From NCBI GenBank assembly GCA_937992055.1, contig CALKLQ010000055.1, positions 1-64,000 on the forward strand: a stretch of 64,000 nucleotides of DNA, written 5' to 3'. How positions within the stretch are numbered: position 1 is the first letter of the stretch; each line of letters begins with the position of its first letter. Source of the DNA: an uncultured Clostridia bacterium. Lineage in GTDB: Bacteria; Bacillota; Clostridia; Christensenellales; UBA1242. The position numbers and the translations under genes were made by a program. Positions 37,601-42,550 of the stretch are shown here, in pieces. Under the pieces are notes generated by a model. It saw only the letters and a list, made by a program, of their open reading frames with translations. It was not told where the DNA came from and did not search any database.

Positions 37601-37835
37601 GTGAAAAGAAAACTGAAGATAAAACCTTTTTACTTCCAGAAACCGTTGCAACAACTGAAACCGTATCATCTTGGGTTTCGCCAAGAAAAATTGTCACATT
37701 AGATTTATCAACAGTAAGTTTCATGTTTTTATAAGGGTCAGTGCAAGCAACCAATAAACTAGAAAAAGCAAAAAACATGGCAAATAAAATTACCATTAAA
37801 ATTTTTGATTTTATCCCCTCAAAATTTTTTTTCAT
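19617..37835 (-). CDS. Giant GLUG-repeat lipoprotein (about 6072 aa)
   Basis: One uninterrupted frame of over 18 kb. I start it at the ATG ending at 37835, the second of two adjacent ATGs behind GGAGG; a TTG at 37853 would overlap the ribosome binding site. A signal peptide ends in the lipobox LVAC with Cys31. Ig/Big2-like modules fill the N-terminal region to about residue 1000. GLUG-type units such as GGIVAQNYGQIISS and GGIAGENFGEINLC then recur in several blocks to about residue 5920. A glycine-rich segment interrupts them near residues 4970-5250. Two bacterial Ig-like domains resembling Big_3 end the protein from about residue 5920; its partner lacks these. No wall-sorting LPXTG signal is present, so attachment is through the lipid. 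Likely a fibre-like surface or adhesion protein. Function is inferred from repeat type only. Confidence 0.85.
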   Translation of the reverse strand: MKKNFEGIKSKILMVILFAMFFAFSSLLVACTDPYKNMKLTVDKSNVTIFLGETQDDTVSVVATVSGSKKVLSSVFFSPDSNKVSIVETNYLGDGKTEVKIKGLVQCSLDVKVQTLENNISTKIHVDVVQPVTSLTQKLAVQPYVIKGEKNLIDVSKYVNFNPSNTKQKDVELNLLNSQDGIALLKENDNYYLEIDEDIPQSLKTISIVVTSTNREIAPLNLDFDVLTKFDFTSDDFKLSYQQTQDAIDLKSGESIYLAHNDEGFAQALVSLELTYADKEIIIEPRLTNDTLATIVKKTYTKTANTIKLDVLITSGTRVGDDCYLYFDLKYDGYNYLYSTQEFKTQIFSYDIVKSIVVDGQTISNKGVVEMDVYTNYVNAYGRYVELQTLPTTVLEKYKTLYLSGTSENLDKIELFDNHGNRLEKDENNHYIIEGDNGFYVRAKKSSNEKVELLITSSFSADFYSGTENVIECTLMLNLYEGANSLKFYAGDNVQIDEPHFYLDNSKQTTETIFFYVEPANVKKENFIVKGEGVSFGDVIQVSEVLDSENKVIGQIFKVDLKSNATKQNQMGSIEISYGNGRRIFAPVELVVPLSDDVTIITQTPQNNDSIGYLKYDNVLGSEFALAITNGNSSNISFDAKGASFEVSYKFMEKKSDDLEYETFDNQIPTGNFSELTNLLNLNNLQIFSQLSGVEEGKIWVEVVLKGSELVREDDEYSYTFVNDKFVTKYFFVEIYNPIVSFTSSVSTIDLFALDSVGYFNQNLSKTSVKILVNENKLPATYNKIVCSTSGLGNNGDYFSWNFDEQTGILSVVANTLTNEKGDYSNDGYFIFKANEFGLEKNVVVRVLSRNAERVNGIRLNNVDEEEGIYLELNKNSSFKIDASVENLSAFNKNLVFSIVPDLSTSSDFISVDANTGLIRAKNGGSGYVIVAPQDAYTTDEKGQPILNDNLDVAKKIRIIVADGKSRTTSIRINDLNEIKDTSLHYTLMQDVTISNGWKIENFSGGLYGCLEGQSPKTITTTKTIFNTLNSSAIVQDLIILGEVSGRGFVANINYGTIKNVVIDTYLQDNEFKPSTLTDNSSISGGIVAQNYGQIISSSFYGQINSNGIVGGIAGENFGEINLCQVEFYRFYDSVASLNGTIVGGLVGKNAINAVLSNSYCYNYHDLDCLIGVTISALAGENSGRIFNCFAKTNSANLTDEQWKNDGEISSQDIKDCYLFEVDDDNQYYKFINGSGKYFKDGKNIFQNDFASYYNGKLSFGSNSVWKASANKNEGYPYLSTILQNEAEKIDSLKIVNSNQVLVDEENKFAVLMFYEKESDITTTSSEDSVIRSWNTISFSKLFGKENINGLRVVVTDGDGKALAITNNSIILEKCGEVKVSIFSKYDFSLQTEYALKIIYNISNFEILYNGEVLNDNSAIKIKKNSTDNVLSSIDEQRIALGKVIKLKTNQNQKVVFEDSVKNFVISNGNQHVIDTTNFEEKSVRFDVNLVLENENSYVNGLLRQKFAHYFVVSTFLGADSIEINYHDFSHFLPKDEIIFESVLYTDDKNDNIDILISDKNGSTMLDYDTPYNAMFEGENGKISSVIKSYEVLEDGVWTEKNYDELENFDYFKITFKTRLIMLQDFYSLDFGSLELKINVSAKSVNEVCDDVKVVIDSLIIEKLTFSSHAYVNWEKESGYIFTNEPNNVISPGQSSLLKINVYPHQASFEYVEITSNSVDSNKIFLQLLKENNQGYLRENTGFVRIENGIRILKQNFGTDNIGTYFVLMTIPSTVKVDTLFTLKTRIVKSSGDIIKESTFNVVSRPVTEAKLTINDEEQIVMAKGTSATLQAIVQKDQEISSLTTFAEGYGELYGISLGEITSTIDNDRNVKIYTCKLYISEDAKFLNMQEPIFYVKAIVSKVIDGNLVEASSSVKVVVVDFLVDNITLDNNTDVLNAYVGIEKNLDFKFETTKWDDSNILDDSILEAIDSLNRLVSTFNDHNYLFREEIPNSDRQYILNYHENDNENVKYKNFLNNLYYVNSDGSSTKVLSQDGNVISNPHFNFIYSGDGLTSETIFGTTLKIKAFSTGEQAMKFVFAYLTPDGIKHEISFNFIIKISTYTDEDKPVQISTAEDFYAIANETQAQDYILMNDLELTLHTPFDTTKINSFDGNNRVITIRSFDMAQRESSSIQLALFSTVTSNTTLKNVTVNYYHLNNLVIDTSIFKTIELAGFALSNTGIITNCHVLAIETNSNLPRPSGDIGLNLNYNIGQIGSGINSTLAGFVLNNNGVITNSRVGGEEFEVARATSISALSQGVHELDNFTLSAQGNIAGFVYTNNGKISSSFANKIDIKNNSTAGLDTISAGFVGYNTSGDISLSYAKGAYSDYQELKATGTAISTNSIGAGFAFNNNSNISNCYSNIMLRDVSNTSGRNSAGFVYVNSGNIEQCYSSSLIENSKTTQMDFSGVDDYGNLLNTGNITNSYYYNPKSSDSSASDMEQTYSSGVLRVETLVSSDIFYGFSFASVNSQDGVWTMTSSRGPELISANEIAVSSRYIVSNDDGSDFTFVYEEGYEYGSSKNPILIKSADEFNEVFGNSNSSAIKEYYNLSNNTVFGNYRLIDDIDLSKISGEQENGKLSSSNMTLYGGTFEGNNLNIENLELVAPANLQQISFGLFSKIENNAIFKNTNITIIGISAGNIQNVGAVAGILSDSKIVNVKLSAVYGLSGNILGQNVVGGIVGFARGNSSLINLSVSDLHVTADFYNDNIERQPYVRFAESSQIDNGALSYVGGIAGIVDIYSTDFFADSVYSSDRIMSFSQIASLKTAGAFQIKGGTAGGVLGYLGLNSACRDLSVEISRTNNDFTQKIIAYKFAAGGIIGENFGDVTQSKIEHSREIQDLIENNVSSYYNKYSDNKGYLDLFVASSTESYSPLFVGGLIGQTFSGNISNSYSRANVYANAKFVGGLVGGIGDFVYLNNSPKNLGRNYFDQVYAFGDVYSTKNDGLAGGLFGFVEYIGESINEENSISTIIINGANAVNFFNREYSDNSLIDNGDFYTLKNVYDYYASTFYNGEFVNADNYDKEVALMSLTEDNFSDDRNRILNFVISNFKVDGKVYEPNRSIYLKTGEESKKIGSKLESFNSITNPSVDGNYIDVAFRNNNWDLEKWERNTNWLLPRIVFTVSSSVYYIRTSSDLYLMEKYPDKTFIIIGTGLSEKGEKVYVDCSDIEKLDIKNFRGVLKGYMPERTNPLYPQDGRPLFGLKNLNISDAMINNASNGAVFSDFIMLDCHVNNQDDAETASAILVNSAQGVVFKNLIIENCYIDTVNNNAALVVGEAENSLFDTIDINNNLGRDMVTQGCLKNSKTLNSALIVAKIGGSRTTNIKNIVINNRNKDYGINVNPTNIQFENSEVNSGLIVGSSESGIVKFEYELQDEQSDNKPIINGETKIFVANNSTNENPKQNINIGSIAGKLSMSTFNINGFTAIGKSNLVVLGSFENSNLGGLVGLIKNSISIKNNENSNNHFEISNCIEYSDSNSTGNCNLGGIVALSEGSVTASKIKVSAYKQGNISTKKDINLGGVVGCARKNLNLNNLIFMKSFDFNISSDNASQGNFGGLVGLFDYIENQVETKSIIKNCYSFSKFDVTKFKGKLSFGGAIAGSDNTDQNSIEISESYFANDLTYKTYTDQEYKLGGIIGYCKGYVGVSNIVSGKGVSINNNILYGNITQQVDSLLGVEIFAGGVVGLGSSNANLINNIVLTTIEQTKLPDVTKNHVRALVGNGAYGKESFGNYYCSQVTLSTDSNLNEFNQEIVLSTNLKYSSVLEKIYGIDNLINIELDDSCSDFGHKLRPVEIGNSWNSFTESKEDNTISSGGKIFFRLTKDISFSGESFNLNNYGNVESKNFALVGDGFTISIDNQNGRIFDEIPQNSFVSGISILVSSQIYMPDTYDGVDVGEGSKKYIVRDENEVIIAEYEKIYAPLSAVNNGIVFACAIKGQPQEQANGTDEKYDSRAKIYANSRFFGGLVGINTGLISDSLTEVELVNIAKTVTTEKDGIVIVNECITSGFVAVNHGYIANSYSSGVINSPNGSVYAFNKDAVKRVGEDELPLGNVRSCFSVAQVSNSGNYVEENNVINNGFVFGAGADKTCFYDVYATGVSDNTNAIRLITSQMNKGFEECSILLSKNYLMNLDLFKNSSNKINYASYISDNFVFNGLTNYGYPSFGNSYASDDYNYLKIEGFNNQNQILVGNIGIFRLASTSTMQSLNGLDNCKNIVLINNIKVTDAMGLVNDSDFKEYDNSNFEAIKEVTRINLDGNNQFISGIKIGSNSNSFKINDEYYGIFESITNSKVSNLIISEGNLIVNSETNSCYVGALAGKLNDVYLRNVKNLGFNVKVEGSKITYAAGIAGEILNSEVENVVSSASVISTSNNKDAENNIVCYAGGLFGLQKGCHVSNCENQGTIIAGSECISNAYSAGITARVEDMGKMSNFDNCTNFGFVTSKVQDFDTIVEEYSGSDLNNGIKTYSENKQIYVSDEDVLYYTGLDLSAGSEKCYTSLKNVSINSAYEGAATPIQTIDSLQRKLAITFAKTDNFGISNAIANNFNIENCYNNGSVESTDGQKIVKVEIYNQQIVPAKTGPIYIQIQPYKQWSISDATLMYNYVYNNENRSQVYAESKYFRYTKDITEKVPVNGILSNDERLNSWTSLVNANMTVDFGVREDFILEYKKNTSESGAAIYEEEANSSIGDGSSEIDLEKLKEYLSDDAITYLQVEHNLISNKINYSYKDFVVSDNENSIASSIGDGSKDNPLLIQNEEQLLVALKENKSILLDKNYYSLGGIDTFDNSENIYAGLLFGNDSLIGFETQNQISLLKEISVDGEIEGLKIHNLNYGSSDASPLCNTNEGKINNVTTFGAIGNYKTKVKGETIEGAISDSDKHFVTGLVQTNNGQISNSTNNMLLFGTKGRNGIELGQDGISANYLAGIAGKTTGNIINCFSFGSFVGADGGNGRDGGTGTHGKDANLENGIYAEDGTDGGNGGHGGNASVIGGVVGLITAEDKTLDISGGNFGIIISGRGGNGGNGGAGGSGGFADFKMSAFDYEIAPAGAGGGGGAGGNGGSVVVGKVAGISNIKVNDLSSNYLFERYQKPGMAGQGGRGGQGGNGVMNVGSAMSIAGKLAFGSGVLSNVISNCNVGYAGGGGGAGGNGYHGNTAEALSNSYLSLQTNNGFVATRGESGQRVNDGKVIDSNYNGAIRASGGKGGLGSTNGGDGGNSQNFKKNFHWFLGESVGTSLVDWIIKCSFDFNFKQYDCFGSAGSSSALNELNVQIDGANPIGFSTSALNIENEVCKVESLSELSLALSLFDVYNKDANDNYQNFTTIQIQNDFGSTESPLKLIDGMIVPKDCIIDGNGKIIHYSASGRNIFLFEEINGAVKNLNIYCEITSLDAKIEKGTDLFTNKLGEGGTIRGCSLKNGSTIQSNLYKQLYMAKYKAYNLLNNLILFEKEAPFDGLGTANKPFKVKSNNFKDFVDLVNVCDDRVNYVYSLTENITVEKNEDDFVLDYFYGTLDGSKMGLDSSIMFAVAPNEEGAQEAYAGFIKYNYGTLTDLKIDGSLSQTSYAMVNYGTIKNCVTKTTATIKNDAKVELAGGICIINRGDIINCTNQATVTSLSDAGGICVYNFGNILDDGIAKETYNRGNINAGNGQDGYIIFEGSEINEIIYSKQGGDAAGIAVYNAGNIKNACNTGTIRAGKGGNGFIEGDIIFNSENGGNSSGICVYNAMVYDIDDESLNFANLNYISEENALLYGCQNTGNVIAGNGGDSSHVSMIAGNGGDASGIVCFNYLTGKVYKNGQLTLEDMTKLGSIKVASNSGNITAGNSGKDKNTNLSGIGGNAGAISSSILNQIVYKEGETTYSYNQSGQIKAGEGKSSGNVIRFINPTNSDIMLYVNTLQVDLNKSEYLMGEELDAVVYFIDSEGNKRELTTAEYQIINFSSSSVGTFTAWVSHENNGVIYTQKFTYSVNSAILTGEYKRNYLVGETISTENMTFKYYDNGIKEVEVSLDMIEGFDSSVEGTFTALVRYKVGDKIYSAYLNYTVA
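22100..22930 (-). repeat. Glycine-rich coding segment in giant lipoprotein
   Basis: Within the 6072-residue protein this part codes for runs such as GGNGGHGGNA, GAGGGGGAGGNGG and GGRGGQGG, alternating with ordinary GLUG units such as SVIGGVVGLITAE. At the DNA level it is a GC-richer patch of GGN codons in an AT-rich gene. The pattern looks like lengthened turns of a beta-solenoid rather than a separate domain; it is not a Gly-X-Y collagen register. Confidence 0.7.
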
Positions 37836-37890
37836 CATTCCTCCAAAATTCAAACACCTTTAATTTAGTGTAAAGAATAATTAAAAATAT

Positions 37891-37910
37891 ATACTCTCTA
37901 AAGAGAGTAT
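37891..37910. promoter_or_regulatory. Palindromic operator-like site
   Basis: ATACTCTCTAAAGAGAGTAT is a perfect 8-bp inverted repeat around TAAA. It overlaps the -10 element and probable start of the giant lipoprotein promoter, the position expected for a repressor site. In RNA it could also form a 5' stabilising hairpin. Confidence 0.55.
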
Positions 37911-37934
37911 AAATAAATTTAAAATTCAAGTCAA
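37906..37934 (-). promoter_or_regulatory. Promoter of the giant lipoprotein operon
   Basis: On the minus strand TTGACT (37929-37934), a 17-base spacer and TATACT (37906-37911) lie about 70 bases upstream of the start codon. Confidence 0.75.
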
Positions 37935-38003
37935 ATTATTTGGATATAAATATAATAATATTTCTACAATAATTATTGCAAAATAAATATTTGAAATTAA
38001 TAT

Positions 38004-38032
38004 TTGACATTTTTTTATTTTCTTGTTATTTT
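38004..38032 (+). promoter_or_regulatory. Promoter of the TtcA-like gene
   Basis: TTGACA (38004-38009), a 17-base spacer and TATTTT (38027-38032). The implied leader is only about a dozen bases, ending in the ribosome binding site AAGGA. Confidence 0.55.
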
Positions 38033-38050
38033 CAAAAAAAAAGGAAAAAA

Positions 38051-38740
38051 ATGAGAAAATTAGAAAGCAAAACACAAAAAGCAATAAATGACTTTAATTT
38101 AATTGAAGATGGAGATAAAATTGCAATAGGATTATCTGGTGGAAAGGATAGTTTAATATTATTAAAAATTTTATCAAATCTTAAAAAATATTATAAAAAA
38201 AAATTTGAAATAATAGCAGTAAGCGTAGATATTTCAAATGGAAAATTAGATTTTTCAAATATAAAAGAATTTTGCGAAAAAATTCAAGTTCCTTTTTATA
38301 TAGCAAATTCAGATATTCAAAACATTGTTTTTAACATTAGAAATGAAAAAAATCCATGTTCGCTTTGCGCCAATCTCCGCAGAGGAATATTAAACAGTAA
38401 AGCAAAAGAATTAGGATGTAACAAGGTTGCCCTCGCCCACCATTATGACGATTTAATTGAAACCTTTTTTCTAAACATGTTGTTTGAAGGAAGACTTTCA
38501 ACTTTTAAGCCAAAAACCTATCTTTCAAGGGTTGAAATCGAGGTTATTCGTCCCTTAATTTATATTTCTGAAAAAGAAATCATACTTTTTTCTAAAGATT
38601 TACCAATCTTAAAAAACCCTTGTCCTGCAAACCACAAAACCCAAAGAGAAAAAATGAAATCTTTAATTTTTGAAATGGAAAAATTTCAGCCTGAAATTAA
38701 AAAAAGAATTTTTAATATAATAAAAAATAGTATATTTTAA
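38051..38740 (+). CDS. TtcA-like tRNA 2-thiolation PP-loop ATPase
   Basis: A 229-residue member of the PP-loop ATP pyrophosphatase superfamily. SGGKDS at residues 29-34 is the adenylation loop. C103 and C106 (PCSLC) plus C191 (NPCPANHK) match the three cysteines that hold the iron-sulfur cluster in TtcA, which makes 2-thiocytidine at position 32 of tRNA. HHYDD near 130-134 is typical of the TtcA/TilS group. I start at ATG 38051, with AAGGA five bases upstream; an earlier in-frame start at 37976 would add a low-complexity head before the promoter. The protein is shorter than E. coli TtcA, as in many Bacillota homologues, so the exact base modified is uncertain. Confidence 0.8.
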   Translation: MRKLESKTQKAINDFNLIEDGDKIAIGLSGGKDSLILLKILSNLKKYYKKKFEIIAVSVDISNGKLDFSNIKEFCEKIQVPFYIANSDIQNIVFNIRNEKNPCSLCANLRRGILNSKAKELGCNKVALAHHYDDLIETFFLNMLFEGRLSTFKPKTYLSRVEIEVIRPLIYISEKEIILFSKDLPILKNPCPANHKTQREKMKSLIFEMEKFQPEIKKRIFNIIKNSIF

Positions 38741-38798
38741 TTTTGTTTTATTTATTTTAGCATTTGTTTATTAAAAAAAATAAAAAATTAAATATTTT

Positions 38799-39059
38799 TT
38801 AATTATTTTTAGTCATTGTTTTATATTTTTCTGCCGTAAATTTTCCACCTCTAATGTGTTTTTGTGAAAAATTATATTTTAATATTTTTTTTACTTTTAA
38901 ATACATGAAAAAATTAATCTTTTTTAGTCTTTTTGACAAATCGTTATGAACCGTGCTTTTAGAAATATCAAATATTTGAGCACATTTTCTAACCGTGTCA
39001 TGCGTTTTTATTACATGCCTTGCAAGTGTAAGTGTACGTTTTTTGATATAGTCTTCCAT
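38799..39059 (-). CDS. spoIIID: Sporulation regulator SpoIIID
   Basis: An 86-residue DNA-binding protein that matches SpoIIID along its length: the opening EDYIKKRTLTLARHVI, the helix-turn-helix TVRKCAQIFDISKSTVHNDL at about residues 23-42, and the basic stretch HIRGGKFTAEKYK near the end. In spore formers it acts in the mother cell after SigE to switch genes on and off before SigK. The ATG ending at 39059 is preferred over a GTG two codons upstream because GAGG lies at the right distance. A SigE-like promoter lies directly upstream. This gene is strong evidence that the organism sporulates or descends from a sporulator. It sits alone between ttcA-like and aspS. Confidence 0.93.
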   Translation of the reverse strand: MEDYIKKRTLTLARHVIKTHDTVRKCAQIFDISKSTVHNDLSKRLKKINFFMYLKVKKILKYNFSQKHIRGGKFTAEKYKTMTKNN

Positions 39060-39075
39060 ATCCACCTCTTGCTAA

Positions 39076-39104
39076 AATATATGTCGCAATGTGACAGAAT
39101 ATGT
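39076..39104 (-). promoter_or_regulatory. SigE-like promoter of spoIIID
   Basis: On the minus strand ACATATT (39098-39104), a 14-base spacer and CATATATT (39076-39083). Compared with the known SigE pattern (KMATATT, about 14 bases, CATACAHT) it misses one base in each box. The implied leader is short, about 10 bases, and would begin at the ribosome binding site. Confidence 0.55.
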
Positions 39105-39245
39105 CTAATAAGATATCTTAAGCACACTTTGGATATTAAACACAAAATGTGATTAATTTGGTTATGAATTTTTATTTTTAGAACAACAACTCACTATTTA
39201 TTTTTATTAATTTTTCAACTATTTTAAATCAGAAATCTGCCTAAT

Positions 39246-39285
39246 AAAAAAATGCACCATAAAGAAACCTTTAAGATGCATTTTA
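39246..39285 (-). terminator. Terminator of aspS
   Basis: AAAATGCA pairs with TGCATTTT, with a second inner stem TAAAG/CTTTA. On the minus strand it is followed by a T-run, about 70 bases past the aspS stop. Confidence 0.8.
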
Positions 39286-39354
39286 AACTAACTTTTACGT
39301 TTTATAAACGTCTATCTTTCTAAGATATTATCACAGCTAAATAGAACTATAAAG

Positions 39355-41112
39355 TTATTCTTTTTTTAAACAGATTCCTAGTTCATCCAACTGTTTTTTA
39401 TCCACCATATTTGGTGCTCCCATCATTAAATCTTGGGCATTTTTGTTTAGTGGAAAAGCAATAACATCACGTATTACATTAGTGTCAAGTAAAAGCATAA
39501 CCACCCTATCAAAGCCAAAAGCAAGTCCAGCATGAGGAGGTGCTCCATAAGAAAAGGCATTGTATAAAGCTGGGAACTTTCCCTCTACAACTTCTTTAGA
39601 ATATCCCGCCATTTCAAAAACTTTTAGCATTATGTCTGGCTCATGATTTCTCACCGCCCCACTAGCAAGTTCTATTCCATTGAGAACCAAATCATATTGA
39701 TATGCAACAATTTCAAGAGGATCTTTTTTTAATACCGCCTCCATTCCGCCCTGAGGCATTGAGAAAGGATTATGTGAAAACTCAAGTTTATTCTCTTCAT
39801 CATTCCACTCAAAAAATGGAAAATCAACTATCCAACAAAAATGGAACTTGTTTTTATCAATAAGTTGCAATCTCTCACCAAGTTCATTCCTAAGGCTTCC
39901 AGTCAATTTTATTGCCCTTTGCCTTTTTACATCAGCAATTAAAAATATAACATCATCTTTTTTTGCACTAGTCAAACTAAGAAGCTCTTGCTTTTCTTGT
40001 TCAGATAAAAACTTAACAACCGAACCAGAAAGCTCCTCTCCAACCTTTATATAAGCAAGTCCCTTACCCTCATTCTTAATTATAAATTTAGTTAAATCAT
40101 CAAAAAAGCTTCGTGGTTTTTCACAAGCTTTTGCACAAATTGCAAAAATGTATGAGTTTTTAAAGGCATTAAATTCAGTTTTTTCAAAAACCCTTGTCAC
40201 ATCATGACATAAAAGTGGATTTCTTAAATCTGGCTTATCTGTACAATACTTTTGCATTGATTCCTTAAAGGTTATTCTTTCAAAAGGGGCTTTAGTTATC
40301 TCTTTGTCTGAGTTATTTTTCATAATGTTATAAAGAACATTTTCAACCACTTCAAAAACATCTTCCTGGGTAGCAAAAGCCATTTCCATATCCATTTGAT
40401 AAAACTCGCCCGGACTTCTATCCGCCCTTGCATCCTCGTCCCTAAAGCATGGTGCAATTTGAAAATATTTATCAAAACCACTTATCATTAAGAGCTGTTT
40501 AAATTGCTGAGGAGCCTGAGGAAGAGCAAAAAAGTTTCCAGGATTTAATCTACTGGGAACAAGAAAATCTCTTGCTCCCTCTGGAGAAGATGAGGTTAGT
40601 ATAGGAGTTTGGACCTCTGTAAACCCCTTATCATGCATCATACATCTAACCTGATGCAAAATTTTTGAGCGGACAACAATTCTTTCATGATTTTCCTGAT
40701 TTCTTAGATCCAAAAATCTATACTTAAGCCTCAATTCCTCCCTTGTTGTCTGACTTTCATCGATTTCAAAAGGCAAAACATTTTTACAGGTAGATAAAAC
40801 CTTTATTTTTTCAACATCAATTTCAATTTCACCGGTTTTCATCTTCAAGTTTTTACTCTGTCTTTCAATAACATTTCCTTCAACAGAAATCACACTTTCC
40901 CTAGTAATTCCCTCGATCATACTTTCATCTTTAAACAATGCTTGGGTAACACCGTAGTGATCTCTAATCGTAACAAAGGCAATTGAGCCCAATTTTCTAA
41001 TTGCCCCAACCCAACCAGACAAAATCACATGTTTTCCAACATCATTAATTGTAAGTTCACCACAAGTGTGGGTCCTGTAACAATTTTTATGTGCCAATTC
41101 AAATTCTTCCAT
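39355..41112 (-). CDS. aspS: Aspartate--tRNA ligase
   Basis: A class II aminoacyl-tRNA synthetase of 585 residues, the normal length of bacterial AspRS. It begins with the anticodon-binding OB fold, marked by RTHTCGEL (residues 13-20). Motif 2, FRDEDARADR, is at 223-232; the bacteria-specific GAD insertion fills the middle; motif 3, GLAFGFDRVVML, is at 529-540. The start has GGAGA upstream. A separate asnS is present in the window, so charging of tRNA-Asn by this enzyme is not needed. It has its own promoter (41141-41169) and terminator, and is divergent from glyA. Confidence 0.97.
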   Translation of the reverse strand: MEEFELAHKNCYRTHTCGELTINDVGKHVILSGWVGAIRKLGSIAFVTIRDHYGVTQALFKDESMIEGITRESVISVEGNVIERQSKNLKMKTGEIEIDVEKIKVLSTCKNVLPFEIDESQTTREELRLKYRFLDLRNQENHERIVVRSKILHQVRCMMHDKGFTEVQTPILTSSSPEGARDFLVPSRLNPGNFFALPQAPQQFKQLLMISGFDKYFQIAPCFRDEDARADRSPGEFYQMDMEMAFATQEDVFEVVENVLYNIMKNNSDKEITKAPFERITFKESMQKYCTDKPDLRNPLLCHDVTRVFEKTEFNAFKNSYIFAICAKACEKPRSFFDDLTKFIIKNEGKGLAYIKVGEELSGSVVKFLSEQEKQELLSLTSAKKDDVIFLIADVKRQRAIKLTGSLRNELGERLQLIDKNKFHFCWIVDFPFFEWNDEENKLEFSHNPFSMPQGGMEAVLKKDPLEIVAYQYDLVLNGIELASGAVRNHEPDIMLKVFEMAGYSKEVVEGKFPALYNAFSYGAPPHAGLAFGFDRVVMLLLDTNVIRDVIAFPLNKNAQDLMMGAPNMVDKKQLDELGICLKKE

Positions 41113-41140
41113 TTTTTCTCCTAATAAAATACATAATAAA

Positions 41141-41169
41141 ATGATAGTATTAAAATGTTAAAAAGTCAA
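41141..41169 (-). promoter_or_regulatory. Promoter of aspS
   Basis: On the minus strand TTGACT (41164-41169), a 17-base spacer and TATCAT (41141-41146). No T-box-like leader fits in the 28 bases left before the start codon. Confidence 0.7.
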
Positions 41170-41203
41170 GTAATAATGAATTTTGCGACAACATGATTTT
41201 TCC

Positions 41204-41232
41204 TTGTGTTTTTTTAATAAGAAAGCTAAAAT
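41204..41232 (+). promoter_or_regulatory. Promoter of glyA
   Basis: TTGTGT (41204-41209), a 17-base spacer and TAAAAT (41227-41232), followed by a leader of about 15 bases with AAGGAGG. Confidence 0.6.
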
Positions 41233-41253
41233 AAATTTAAAAAAGGAGGCTTA

Positions 41254-42495
41254 ATGAATAATTTAGAAAATTTAAAAAACAAGGATATTGAAGTTTATAA
41301 TGCAATAAAACAGGAACTTGCACGACAGCAAGATACTTTGGAACTAATTGCAAGCGAAAATTTTGTTTCTGAAGCTGTTTTAGAAACTGCTGGAAGTATT
41401 TTCACAAACAAATATGCAGAAGGCTATAGTGGAAAAAGATATTATGGCGGATGTAAAAATATTGACACGGTTGAAACGCTTGCAATTGAAAGATTAAAAA
41501 AGCTTTTTGGAGCGGAACATGCAAATGTTCAACCTCATAGTGGAGCAAACGCAAATATAGCAGTTTACTTTGCGCTTTTAAATGTTGGAGATACAATCAT
41601 GGGCATGAATCTTTCTTGCGGAGGTCACCTAACCCATGGTAGTCCGGTCAACATTAGTGGAAAATATTTTAATATAATACCTTATGGAGTCGATGAAAAC
41701 GGGTTTATTGATTATGAGGAAGTTAGAAAATTAGCACTAGAAAACAGACCAAAATTAATTGTTGCGGGAGCAAGCGCCTATCCAAGAGAGATAGACTTTA
41801 AAAAATTCAAAGAAATAGCAGATGAAATTGGAGCCTATCTCATGGTTGACATGGCTCACATCGCGGGTCTAGTTGCCGCAGGATTGCACCAAAGCCCAAT
41901 CCCTTATGCCGATGTTGTAACAAGTACCACTCATAAGACCCTTCGTGGACCAAGAGGCGGAATAATATTATGTAAAGAAAAATATGCAAAACAAATTGAC
42001 AAGGCGGTATTTCCAGGAACTCAAGGCGGACCTTTAGAACATATCATCGCGGCAAAAGCCGTGGCTTTTAAAGAGGCTTTGAGTGAGGACTTCAAATTAT
42101 ATCAAAAACAAATTGTTAAAAATGCCAAAGCCCTTTCTTTATCGCTTTTAAATAAAGGTTTTAAACTAGTTTCTGGCGGAACAGATAACCATCTTATTTT
42201 AATTGACCTTTCAGAATCAGAAATAACCGGAAAAGAATTTGAGCATATGTTGGAAGAGATTGGAATTACAACTAATAAAAATTCTATTCCAAATGAAAAG
42301 AGAAGTCCTTTTATCACCAGCGGAATCAGAATAGGGACCCCAAATATCACCACTCGCGGAATGAAAGAAACTGACATGGAAGAAATAGCGGATATAATGT
42401 TTGAAGTATTTAATGGAAATAAAGATATAGAAACTTTAAAACAACGGGTGTCCATACTTTGCAGAAAATATCCCATTTATAAAGATTTATTTTAA
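41254..42495 (+). CDS. glyA: Serine hydroxymethyltransferase
   Basis: A PLP enzyme that converts serine and tetrahydrofolate to glycine and 5,10-methylene-tetrahydrofolate, the main source of one-carbon units. It has 413 residues, the usual length. The Schiff-base lysine is K228 in [15 protein letters not shown]199 and H202 (MVDMAHIAG) contact the cofactor, and [12 protein letters not shown] at 31-42 is the conserved N-terminal signature. The ATG follows AAGGAGG at good spacing. It has its own promoter and a terminator at 42551-42586, so it is a single-gene unit. Confidence 0.98.
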   Translation: MNNLENLKNKDIEVYNAIKQELARQQDTLELIASENFVSEAVLETAGSIFTNKYAEGYSGKRYYGGCKNIDTVETLAIERLKKLFGAEHANVQPHSGANANIAVYFALLNVGDTIMGMNLSCGGHLTHGSPVNISGKYFNIIPYGVDENGFIDYEEVRKLALENRPKLIVAGASAYPREIDFKKFKEIADEIGAYLMVDMAHIAGLVAAGLHQSPIPYADVVTSTTHKTLRGPRGGIILCKEKYAKQIDKAVFPGTQGGPLEHIIAAKAVAFKEALSEDFKLYQKQIVKNAKALSLSLLNKGFKLVSGGTDNHLILIDLSESEITGKEFEHMLEEIGITTNKNSIPNEKRSPFITSGIRIGTPNITTRGMKETDMEEIADIMFEVFNGNKDIETLKQRVSILCRKYPIYKDLF

Positions 42496-42550
42496 AAATT
42501 AATTAAATTATAAAATCATAATTTATTTAATTAAATCTAACATAAAATAT

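Noticed and set aside
37976..38050. Longer N-terminus for the TtcA-like protein
   Set aside because: It would start upstream of the promoter hexamers and add a Phe/Lys low-complexity head; AAGGA is placed for ATG 38051.
39355..41112. T-box riboswitch before aspS or asnS
   Set aside because: The aspS leader is too short, and no T-box sequence or specifier stem is visible before asnS.
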